Shown piece by piece: positions 7,231-14,323 of a stretch of DNA of 24,533 nucleotides. A program made the translations under genes and the position numbers. How positions within the stretch are numbered: position 1 is the first letter of the stretch; the number at the start of each line of letters is the position of its first letter. Source of the stretch: Methanothrix sp. (GTDB taxonomy: Archaea; Halobacteriota; Methanosarcinia; Methanotrichales; Methanotrichaceae); assembly GCA_003162615.1 (NCBI GenBank), contig PMNG01000131.1, forward strand, positions 1 through 24,533, written 5' to 3'. The notes below the pieces were generated by a model. The model worked only from the letters and a program-made list of their open reading frames with translations, did not search any database and was not told the DNA's origin.

Positions 7231-7887
7231 ATGTTGAAGAGAAAGATGTTGAAGAACTGGGGCTGGCCCCTGAGGATCGCTTCCAGGGGAACCGAGGTCA
7301 CCAGGCTCTATCCAGAGGTGATGATGGAGCTGCCTGCGGCTGAGCGCGGCATTCACGAGCTGGATGCCACCACATGCATTGGGTGTGCTTCTTGTGCCAG
7401 GATATGTCCAAACAGCTGCATAGAGATGGTAACCTACAAGTACGGAAGCCCCCTGAAGAACAAGAAGATGCAGTATCCCCAGATAGACTATGGCAGGTGC
7501 ATGTTCTGCGGTCTGTGCGTTGATGAATGCCCAGCCGAGTGCCTGAAGATGGGCAAGAAAGTTACTATGGCTGGCTGGGAAAGAGAAGACATCGTTCGGG
7601 GACCGGATAAGCTGGCGGTCAAGAAGTTTACGGCTAAAGAGGCTGCTGAGCTCGCAGCCGAGGCTAAGAGAATCGCTGCGGAGAAAGCAGCTGCGGCAGC
7701 GGCCAAGAAGAAAGCTGCGGCCAAAGAAGGCGCTCCCGCAGAGGGTGCAGCGAAGAAAGTAGCCAAGGAAGGAGCCGAGAACAAGCCGCCCAAGAAAGCG
7801 GTAGCAAAAGAGGGAGAGAACAAAGAGGCAAATGCCCAGGAGCCCAAGAAGGAAGATGCCAAGCCAACCGAGGGAGGTGCTTCCTAA
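7231..7887 (+). CDS. fpoI: Fpo complex subunit I (NuoI-like 2x[4Fe-4S]) with long Lys/Ala-rich tail
   Basis: Electron-wire subunit with two [4Fe-4S] clusters. The ligand sets are C49/C52/C55 with C104, and C90/C93/C96 with C59 or the neighbouring Cys, in the motifs CIGCASCARICPNSC and CMFCGLCVDECPAEC. The Fe-S domain ends near residue 125. Residues about 128-218 are a low-complexity tail of Lys, Ala, Glu and a few Pro. It begins as an Ala/Lys helix (AAELAAEAKRIAAEKAAAAA) and ends more disordered. The frame is open with no frameshift. FpoF, the F420H2-oxidising partner that docks on this arm in Methanosarcina, is not encoded in the operon. The tail could therefore touch the electron donor; this is inference. 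Its stop overlaps the fpoJ start (TAATG). Confidence 0.95.
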   Translation: MLKRKMLKNWGWPLRIASRGTEVTRLYPEVMMELPAAERGIHELDATTCIGCASCARICPNSCIEMVTYKYGSPLKNKKMQYPQIDYGRCMFCGLCVDECPAECLKMGKKVTMAGWEREDIVRGPDKLAVKKFTAKEAAELAAEAKRIAAEKAAAAAAKKKAAAKEGAPAEGAAKKVAKEGAENKPPKKAVAKEGENKEANAQEPKKEDAKPTEGGAS

Positions 7888-8312
7888 TGGCGGAATCTGG
7901 CAAGAACGTCATAAGGACCATCTTCGAGCTGATAGTCCTTTTATTGGCACTTGGAGTGATCTTTGGCGGCCTGGCAGCAATCGTGTTCTTCTCGCCCTGG
8001 TCGAAGACGATCCTGGGCAAGTTGCTGGCTTACGATATCAGGTTCTTCATAGAGTTGTTCGTCTACTTCGCCATTGCTGCGGTAATTGTTCTGTTATCTG
8101 TTCTTACAGTCTACTCCAAAAACATCGTTCACAGCGCTCTGTATCTTCTGGGGACGTTTGCAGGCGTGGCTGCGTTGTACATATCCCTGAACGCTCCATT
8201 CCTCGGAGTTGCCCAGATTCTCGTTTACATCGGAGCGGTAGGAGTACTGATCCTGTTCGCAGTGATGCTCACAAGGAGATCTATCATGGAGGAATCCCAA
8301 GGTGAAATATAA
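7887..8312 (+). CDS. fpoJ1: Fpo complex subunit J, N-terminal part (NuoJ-like)
   Basis: Membrane subunit corresponding to the N-terminal helices of NuoJ. The 141 residues include about four hydrophobic segments. The NuoJ core reads IVHSALYLLGTFAGVAALY, then APFLGVAQILVYIGAVGVL, which contains the pi-bulge helix region involved in proton coupling in complex I. A strong GGGAGGTG lies about 9 bases before the ATG at 7887. NuoJ is one polypeptide in bacteria; here, as in Methanosarcina, it is split in two genes that overlap by 11 bases, so the split is not a sequencing error. Residues 1-45 form a longer N-terminal region than usual, with one extra hydrophobic segment. Confidence 0.9.
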   Translation: MAESGKNVIRTIFELIVLLLALGVIFGGLAAIVFFSPWSKTILGKLLAYDIRFFIELFVYFAIAAVIVLLSVLTVYSKNIVHSALYLLGTFAGVAALYISLNAPFLGVAQILVYIGAVGVLILFAVMLTRRSIMEESQGEI

Positions 8313-8580
8313 AGTTGTAATCTTAACCCTGGCCTTCCTGGCTGCACTCTTCGCATCGCTCTCGGTTACCAACTGGGAGCAAGGGCAGGGCGAAAAACAG
8401 CCTTATTCCTACCAGCCCAGGGAGGGAGCTAGGATGGCGGAGAGCGGCATAGGCAACATAGGGTTGCAGATCTTCACCACCTACTTTTTCCCCTTTGAAG
8501 TCCTGGCCTTGGTGCTCACTGCAGCGCTGGTTGGAGCTGTGTACGTCGCCAGAAAAGAAGCAGTTTCGGGAGGGAGTTAA
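8302..8580 (+). CDS. fpoJ2: Fpo complex subunit J, C-terminal part (NuoJ-like)
   Basis: Second half of the split NuoJ. It has 92 residues: a hydrophobic N-terminal helix (residues 4-22), a polar loop of about 30 residues, then the NuoJ terminal block GLQIFTTYFFPFEVLALVLT followed by AALVGAVYVARKE. The start is GTG at 8302, inside the end of fpoJ1, with GGAGG at 8288-8292 for ribosome binding. The N-terminal helix plus loop has the look of the last helix of a separate module, which explains how the two halves can be translated independently. fpoK follows after 23 bases. Confidence 0.88.
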   Translation: MKYKVVILTLAFLAALFASLSVTNWEQGQGEKQPYSYQPREGARMAESGIGNIGLQIFTTYFFPFEVLALVLTAALVGAVYVARKEAVSGGS

Positions 8581-8603
8581 AAGATGAGGAGGGAGTTGCA
8601 CTT

Positions 8604-8906
8604 ATGATACCGGTGGAGCTTTACATACTGCTTGCCTCTATCATGTTCACTATAGGCCTTTACGGCCTGGTGACCCAACGAAACGGTATCAAGCTGATGA
8701 TGTGTATTGAGCTTCTGCTCAACAGCGCCAACATCAACCTGGTAGCATTCTCTGCAAACCAGCCTAACGTGGATGGACAGGTCTTTGCCCTGTTCTCCAT
8801 TGCGCTGGCCGCTGCGGAGGCTGGAGTTGGGTTCGCCATACTGATCTCGCTGTACAGGCTGTACGGGACCATTGAACTGGACAACATAAACGCCCTGAGG
8901 TGGTGA
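8604..8906 (+). CDS. fpoK: Fpo complex subunit K (NuoK-like)
   Basis: Three-helix proton-channel subunit, 100 aa, the usual length of NuoK. The two membrane glutamates essential in Escherichia coli NuoK, E36 and E72, fall at exactly the same residue numbers here (CIELLLNSANINLVAF and AAAEAGVGFAILISLYR). AGGAGGG lies upstream of the ATG at 8604. The C-terminus overlaps the upstream signal of fpoL: the GAGGTGGTGA that ends fpoK doubles as the ribosome binding site for the next gene. Confidence 0.95.
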   Translation: MIPVELYILLASIMFTIGLYGLVTQRNGIKLMMCIELLLNSANINLVAFSANQPNVDGQVFALFSIALAAAEAGVGFAILISLYRLYGTIELDNINALRW

Positions 8907-8908
8907 AG

Positions 8909-10870
8909 ATGTACGCCGATTATGCTTACCTGATTGTAGCAATGCCAGTTCTGGCATTCGTGCTGTGCATCTTCTTCGGATGGCATCTGCCTAAGGGCGG
9001 AGGATTCTTCACAGTTCTCGCCACCTTCGGCGGACTGATACTGTCTCTGGGTATCTTCAAAGAGATATACCCAGACAAAATAGTACACCAGTCAATCCCA
9101 TGGTTTGCTAATTTCAACGTGGGAATTCTGATAGATCCATTGGCAATAGTGATGCTTCTGATGGTCACCTTCGTGGTCACTCTGATCCACACCTATGCCC
9201 TGGGATACATGGACGGCGATCCTGGTGCTGCCAGATACTTCGCTGAGGCCGCCCTTTTCACGGCGGCCATGCTTGGGTTGATCTACTCAGACAACCTACT
9301 ACAGCTCTTTATATTCTGGGAGCTTGTAGGCCTCTGCTCGTTCCTTCTCATCGGGTTCTGGTACAGGAAGCCCTCGGCTGCAGCAGCAGCCAAGAAAGCC
9401 TTCCTGACAACGCGCGTTGGCGATGTTCTGTTCCTGGCAGCGTTGGTTCTGCTGTACAACAACATGGCCAGCCTGAACCTTGCCCTGAAGCCGGGAGAAT
9501 ACCTGCTTCAGTTCCCAGTGATCTATGCACACATTGCCCAGATCCCGCCGACTCAGCTCACTTTCATAGCTCTGTGTCTGCTGGGTGGTGCTGTGGGCAA
9601 GTCCGGTCAGTTCCCCCTGCACGTCTGGCTTCCCGACGCCATGGAAGGGCCAACTACTGTCTCGGCCATGATCCATGCGGCGACGATGGTTACAGCAGGC
9701 GTCTACCTGGTGGCCAGAATGTTCCCGCTGTTCTATGCAGCGCCTAACGCATTGACGGTAGTGGCCCTCATAGGAGCTTTCACGGGACTGTTCGCAGCCA
9801 CAATGGGACTAACGGCTTTCGATATCAAGAGGGTCCTGGCATTCTCGACCGTCTCTCAGCTTGGATTCATGATGGCAGGTCTGGGAGTCGGGGCAGCAGT
9901 AGGTGTTGCGGCCGTGGGAGTATCAATCTTCCACCTCATCGGCCACTCCTTCTTCAAGGCCCTGCTCTTCCTCTGCTCAGGATCGGTGATCCACGCCGTT
10001 GGGACTAACGATATGCGAGAGATGGGCGGCGTAGGCAAGTACATGAAGTGGACTGCTTACACGATGCTGATAGGCTCGCTCTCTCTGGCTGGGTTCCCCT
10101 TGTTCACAGGATTCTTCAGCAAGGACGAGATCATCAAGATCGCATACGAGTATGGAGTCCAGATCAACTACCTGCCTTATATCATGCTGATCTGTGCGGC
10201 CACACTGACCGCCATTTACACCTTCAGGCTTTGGTTCGTCGCTTTCACCGGCGAGCCGAGGTCCGACTATCACAAGCATGAGTCACCATGGATAATGATC
10301 GGTCCGCTTGTGCTCCTGGCAGTGTTCGCCCTGGGATTCGGATTCTTTGCCCAGAGCGGGTTCTATCAGTACCTGGACACCAACTTCGAGCATTACGGTG
10401 TCGACTTCCATGCGCTGGGTGTCATAGGAGGACACATATCAGAGGCCGGCGCAGCCGGGGGAGAAGGGGCAGGCGAGCCGTTCATCGTCAAGATACTGCC
10501 CTACATAATCGCTATAGGCGGAATACTTGTGGCCATGCTCTTCTACTACTGGCATAAGCTCGACCCAGGCCTGGTGACATCGGAAAGGGACCCAATACGA
10601 AGGCTCCTGCTGAAGGGTTACTATCAGCATGAGATCTTCACCGCCTGGTTTGCTGAGACGGTGGTATACGGAGTTGCCATTCTCTTCAACTTGATCGACA
10701 TAAAGATCGTGGACGGCGTCTTGAACAAGATTAGCGAGGTAACCGTTGGATTCGGAGGAAACCTGAGAAAGGTTCAGACGGGAGTAGTACAGAACTACAT
10801 CACTGCCGTAGTACTGGGAATAGTGGTACTCGTGATAGTGATTGAGATTGGAATGAAGGTGGGATTATGA
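8909..10870 (+). CDS. fpoL: Fpo complex subunit L (NuoL-like proton pump)
   Basis: Largest antiporter-like pump subunit, 653 aa from the chosen ATG 8909. That ATG has GAGGTGG just upstream inside fpoK. A GTG at 8900 would add three residues but has no ribosome binding site. Key pump residues are visible: the membrane Glu in LQLFIFWELVGLCSFLL (about E138), the Lys in GGAVGKSGQFPLHVWLPDA (about 231) and PTTVSAMIHAATMVTAGVYL. The C-terminal 130 residues include a long amphipathic stretch and a last hydrophobic helix, as in NuoL with its lateral helix. A Gly/Ala-rich loop (SEAGAAGGEGAGEP) precedes it. The gene ends in an ATGA overlap with fpoM. Confidence 0.95.
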   Translation: MYADYAYLIVAMPVLAFVLCIFFGWHLPKGGGFFTVLATFGGLILSLGIFKEIYPDKIVHQSIPWFANFNVGILIDPLAIVMLLMVTFVVTLIHTYALGYMDGDPGAARYFAEAALFTAAMLGLIYSDNLLQLFIFWELVGLCSFLLIGFWYRKPSAAAAAKKAFLTTRVGDVLFLAALVLLYNNMASLNLALKPGEYLLQFPVIYAHIAQIPPTQLTFIALCLLGGAVGKSGQFPLHVWLPDAMEGPTTVSAMIHAATMVTAGVYLVARMFPLFYAAPNALTVVALIGAFTGLFAATMGLTAFDIKRVLAFSTVSQLGFMMAGLGVGAAVGVAAVGVSIFHLIGHSFFKALLFLCSGSVIHAVGTNDMREMGGVGKYMKWTAYTMLIGSLSLAGFPLFTGFFSKDEIIKIAYEYGVQINYLPYIMLICAATLTAIYTFRLWFVAFTGEPRSDYHKHESPWIMIGPLVLLAVFALGFGFFAQSGFYQYLDTNFEHYGVDFHALGVIGGHISEAGAAGGEGAGEPFIVKILPYIIAIGGILVAMLFYYWHKLDPGLVTSERDPIRRLLLKGYYQHEIFTAWFAETVVYGVAILFNLIDIKIVDGVLNKISEVTVGFGGNLRKVQTGVVQNYITAVVLGIVVLVIVIEIGMKVGL

Positions 10871-12369
10871 ACTACATATCTTTGATGATCGCCATCCCAC
10901 TGATCGGAGCGATTATCTCGTTCTTTACAAGGACCAGAGCCCAGGCGAGGATGGTTGCACTGATAGCATCGCTGGTACCGCTAGCGATCTCTCTGCAGAT
11001 GTACATGGGGTTCGACAAGACATCCAAGATTATGCAGTTCGTGGAGAGCTATACTTGGATTCCTTCCATCGGTGTGAAGTACACCGTCGGAGTGGACGGC
11101 ATTGGCCTTCCCTTGGTGCTGCTCTCAACAATAGTCTCCGTCCTGGTTATAATATACTCCTGGGGCGAGGACAAGAGGCCCAACCAGTTCTTCGCACTGC
11201 TCCTCTTGAACGAGGTTGGAGTGCTTGGAGTCTTCACTGCCCTTGACTTCTTCCTTTTCTACATCTTCTGGGAGATAGTGCTCATACCCATGTTCTTCCT
11301 GATCGGGGTGTGGGGAGGGCCGAGAAAGGACTATGCGGCAATAAAGTTCTTCATATACACCCACGTGGCGAGCCTTGTGATGCTCCTGGCGATCTTCGCC
11401 TTGTACTTCACATACCATATGCCCGACGGGTCGAGGACCTTTGACATGCTGACTCTGTTACAGGCAACAGCCGATCCGAAGATCTTCCCGCCTGGCCTCC
11501 TGAACATAATCTTTGCCGGGCTTCTGCTGGGGTTCCTGGTCAAGATGCCTGCGTTCCCCTTCCATACCTGGTTGCCTGACGCTCACGTCGAGGCGCCAAC
11601 GGCAGGCTCGGTTGTTCTGGCAGCTCTGCTGCTGAAGATGGGTGGGTACGGTATATTCAGGGTGATTCTGCCCATCCTACCCCATGTGAACAAAATCTTC
11701 GTGACAGTGATTGCCATAATAGCAGTCCTGAGCATAGTATACGGAGCGTTCCTGGCATTAGCCCAGAAGGACCTCAAGAAGATGGTGGCTTACTCTTCAG
11801 TCAGCCACATGGGCTTTGTAACTCTTGGAGCCGTGGCCTTCACCTGGATGTCCATTCAGGGTGCCATGTTCCAGCAGTTCTCTCACGGCCTGATAACCTG
11901 TGTCCTGTTCATGTCAGCAGGAACCATCCAGCACACAGTCGGCACGAGGGTCATCGGCGACCTGGGTGGCTTGGCAGACAGGATGCCGAAGTTCGCCTTC
12001 CTGATGCTGGCAGGATTCCTGGCATCCCTGGGGTTGCCGGGCATGAGCGGGTTCGTGGCTGAGTTCATGGTGTTGACAGGATCATACGCAACGCTGCCGG
12101 TATTCACCATGATAGTGGTGTTCACAAGCATTGCAGTCACTGCCGGTTACCACCTGTGGGCTACTCAGAAGGTCCTGTTTGGGCCCATCCTGAAGAAGTA
12201 TCTGCAGGTGCACGATGCCCACTCCTACGAGCTGTTCTCCATGAGCATGATAATACTGCTCGCAATACTCTTCGGTGTTCGGCCCAACCTCATAACGGAC
12301 ATCATGGGCGTTGCCGCCTACCAGGTGATGGGTCCCGTTGTTACCCTGACCCAGATGGGGGTGATCTGA
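10867..12369 (+). CDS. fpoM: Fpo complex subunit M (NuoM-like proton pump)
   Basis: Second antiporter-like pump, 500 aa, about fourteen hydrophobic helices. Conserved residues are E136 (FYIFWEIVLIPMFFLIG), K226 (FLVKMPAFPFHTWLPDAHVE) and K257 (LLLKMGGYGIFR), which place it in the NuoM/MrpD group. Translation is probably coupled to fpoL, as the ATG overlaps the fpoL stop (ATGA). The C-terminal loop after the last helices has the DAHSYELFSMSMI segment common in this group. It ends one base before the fpoN GTG. Confidence 0.96.
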   Translation: MNYISLMIAIPLIGAIISFFTRTRAQARMVALIASLVPLAISLQMYMGFDKTSKIMQFVESYTWIPSIGVKYTVGVDGIGLPLVLLSTIVSVLVIIYSWGEDKRPNQFFALLLLNEVGVLGVFTALDFFLFYIFWEIVLIPMFFLIGVWGGPRKDYAAIKFFIYTHVASLVMLLAIFALYFTYHMPDGSRTFDMLTLLQATADPKIFPPGLLNIIFAGLLLGFLVKMPAFPFHTWLPDAHVEAPTAGSVVLAALLLKMGGYGIFRVILPILPHVNKIFVTVIAIIAVLSIVYGAFLALAQKDLKKMVAYSSVSHMGFVTLGAVAFTWMSIQGAMFQQFSHGLITCVLFMSAGTIQHTVGTRVIGDLGGLADRMPKFAFLMLAGFLASLGLPGMSGFVAEFMVLTGSYATLPVFTMIVVFTSIAVTAGYHLWATQKVLFGPILKKYLQVHDAHSYELFSMSMIILLAILFGVRPNLITDIMGVAAYQVMGPVVTLTQMGVI

Positions 12370-12370
12370 A

Positions 12371-13864
12371 GTGGATCTAGGATTCTACACGCCATTAGGA
12401 GCCGAGGCACTGCTTACGGCTCTGGCGGTGCTGGTGATTCTGCTCGGATCGCTCATGAAGAAGAGCGGCAACCTGATGGGCTACCTGAGCCTTGCGGGAC
12501 TGGTGGTGTCTCTGGGGTTGGTGATGAGCACTGCGATGAGCGCTAAGCTTGGACAGGTCTTCTTCTTCAACACCATATCGGTCGATGCCCTGTCCCAGTT
12601 CTTCAAGGCGGTCTTCCTCGTGGTTTCCATGCTGGTGGTGATCGCCTCTCTGTCCAGGTACAAGGATGCCAAAGGCGCTGATGAGTTCTATGCGCTGCTG
12701 CTTCTGGCCACCGTTGGAATGATGGTGGTCTCTAGCTCCATCGATCTGGTTACCTTGTTCGTCGGGTTCGAGCTGGCCAGCCTTTCCACATATGCCCTGG
12801 CGGCGTTCGACAAGTCGAAGAGGAACCTTGAAGCGGCCATGAAGTACTTCATCTTCGGGTCTGTCTCCTCGGCTTTTATGCTATTCGGCTTCTCGCTGCT
12901 CTACGGCATGACTGGAACGACGAAGATTGCAGGGATTGCATCCGCAGCCTTATCCAACTTCGCACCTGCTACTCTCGTGGCGCTGATCTTCGTAATTGCG
13001 GGGTTCGCCTTCAAGATGGCTCTGGTTCCCTTCCACATGTGGGCTCCCGACACCTACGAGGGCGCGCCTGCCCTGGTTTCGGGGTTGCTCGCAGCAGGCT
13101 CCAAGAAGATGGGATTTGCAGCGGCCTTCAGGGTGATATTCGTGGCCCTGTTGGCCCTGAGACTGGAATGGTACCTAGCTTTTGCCATCCTGGCCGCTCT
13201 GACAATGACTCTGGGAAACGTTCTGGCCATCTGGCAGAACAACGTGAGGAGGATCTTCGCTTATTCAAGCGTGGCTCAAGCAGGGTACATGGCCATGACC
13301 TTTGTCGTCGTGGGCGCAGCGCTCGGTCAGCCTAACGGTGCAGCCATTGCTCAGAACAGCATAGCTGGAGGCTTGCTCCTGATCCTCGGCCATGCGCTGA
13401 TGAAGATGGGTGCCTTCATTGCAGCGGCTGTCGTTGGCTACATGGTCCTAAAGGACGGACTTAAGGAAGGAAGCGACCCGGACGACATATCGAACTATGC
13501 GGGCCTCGGAAGGCGCGCGCCCATAACGGCGTTCTGCCTGTTGATCTTCATGTTCGCCCTGGCCGGAATTCCGCCCACAGCAGGCTACATAGGCAAGTTC
13601 GTGCTCTTCGGCTCGGCCATCAACGCCGGGCTGGTCTGGCTTGCAGTGCTTGCAATCCTCAACAGCGCTCTGTCGCTGTACTATTACCTGAGGATCATCA
13701 GCTACATGTACCTGAAGGAGCCGGCGGGACCGAAGATCTCAGAGCCCAAGGGATACGCGGTTGCCCTGATCCTGACAATGATCGGGGTCATCGGTATCGG
13801 CGTTTACCCGCAGCCGTTCTACAACTGGGCTATGCAGGCAGCAGCAGTTCTGCTGCCTCACTAA
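12371..13864 (+). CDS. fpoN: Fpo complex subunit N (NuoN-like proton pump)
   Basis: Third antiporter-like pump, 497 aa. Signature residues are E134 (LFVGFELASLSTYALAAFDK), K215 (GFAFKMALVPFHMWAPDTYE) and the pair K245-K246 (LAAGSKKMGFA). The start is GTG at 12371 with GGGGGTGA immediately before it, at the end of fpoM. It is the last gene of the operon. In Methanosarcina an fpoO gene follows fpoN; here a T-tract and about 450 bases without an intact gene follow, so neither fpoO nor fpoF is attached. The long Ala-rich segments are normal for this family. Confidence 0.96.
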   Translation: MDLGFYTPLGAEALLTALAVLVILLGSLMKKSGNLMGYLSLAGLVVSLGLVMSTAMSAKLGQVFFFNTISVDALSQFFKAVFLVVSMLVVIASLSRYKDAKGADEFYALLLLATVGMMVVSSSIDLVTLFVGFELASLSTYALAAFDKSKRNLEAAMKYFIFGSVSSAFMLFGFSLLYGMTGTTKIAGIASAALSNFAPATLVALIFVIAGFAFKMALVPFHMWAPDTYEGAPALVSGLLAAGSKKMGFAAAFRVIFVALLALRLEWYLAFAILAALTMTLGNVLAIWQNNVRRIFAYSSVAQAGYMAMTFVVVGAALGQPNGAAIAQNSIAGGLLLILGHALMKMGAFIAAAVVGYMVLKDGLKEGSDPDDISNYAGLGRRAPITAFCLLIFMFALAGIPPTAGYIGKFVLFGSAINAGLVWLAVLAILNSALSLYYYLRIISYMYLKEPAGPKISEPKGYAVALILTMIGVIGIGVYPQPFYNWAMQAAAVLLPH

Positions 13865-13867
13865 ATA

Positions 13868-13874
13868 TTTTTTT
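13868..13874 (+). terminator. T-tract terminator after the fpo operon
   Basis: Seven consecutive T residues begin four bases after the fpoN stop codon, in an A/T-rich surround (taaatattttttt). Archaeal RNA polymerase terminates at such T-runs without needing a hairpin. No inverted repeat is evident. Confidence 0.6.
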
Positions 13875-13963
13875 CAAATTATCGTTTCGTAATCTTGTAA
13901 TCTCAATAAGAGTCCATGTTAAGTTTTCCTCGAAACTCATGTTATTGATATCCTTCCATGCAG

Positions 13964-14222
13964 TTAGTCTAAGGACACGGCTCCTGTTACAATTATCCGA
14001 GATTCAATCCGAGATCCCCTTCTGGAATGTACCAGATGTACCTCATTTAGCTCAAGGTCCTCAGTACCATCCTGTTGGATCATGAAATCGAGACTTGAAT
14101 AGACCAAAATCTTCGGTATGTGCCCAGTGCATCAAATAAGACTGATTGGATGCATTTGTAGTGCGGCCCTGCAGGTATGCATATCGAGTGTAATCTATTC
14201 CGTAAACCTGAACCGTTTTGCC
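13964..14222 (-). pseudogene. Possible decayed coding fragment of unknown family
   Basis: The space between fpoN and the HEPN gene (13865-14323) has no intact gene. On the minus strand two frames in succession look coding: first a 53-residue stretch including VQVYGIDYTRYAYLQGRTTN and FGLFKSRFHDPTGWY (about 14222 down to 14064), then, in another frame, ILVYSSLDFMIQQDGTEDLE and NEVHLVHSRRGSRIESRII to a stop at 13964. They overlap around 14060-14120, as expected of one gene with a single frameshift. The polar, beta-rich composition suggests a secreted protein piece. No start codon survives. I do not recognise the family; a plus-strand frame at 14118-14414 crosses it and looks less like protein. 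Confidence 0.3.
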
Positions 14223-14323
14223 AATCTACTATCTGGAGCAAAGCAGGTTCCATCAAGTATTGTCCCGAAGGATAGATTTAAGTTGCTGGCACTTGGCTCT
14301 CTTATTGCGATCGACATTAGTGA

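Noticed and set aside
7488..7862. Minus-strand Ala/Ser/Phe-rich frame opposite the FpoI tail
   Set aside because: Arises from the Lys/Ala codon bias of the FpoI tail read backwards.
7887..8580. fpoJ split as a frameshift artefact
   Set aside because: Both halves have their own ribosome binding sites and starts, and the split is normal for Methanosarcina Fpo operons.
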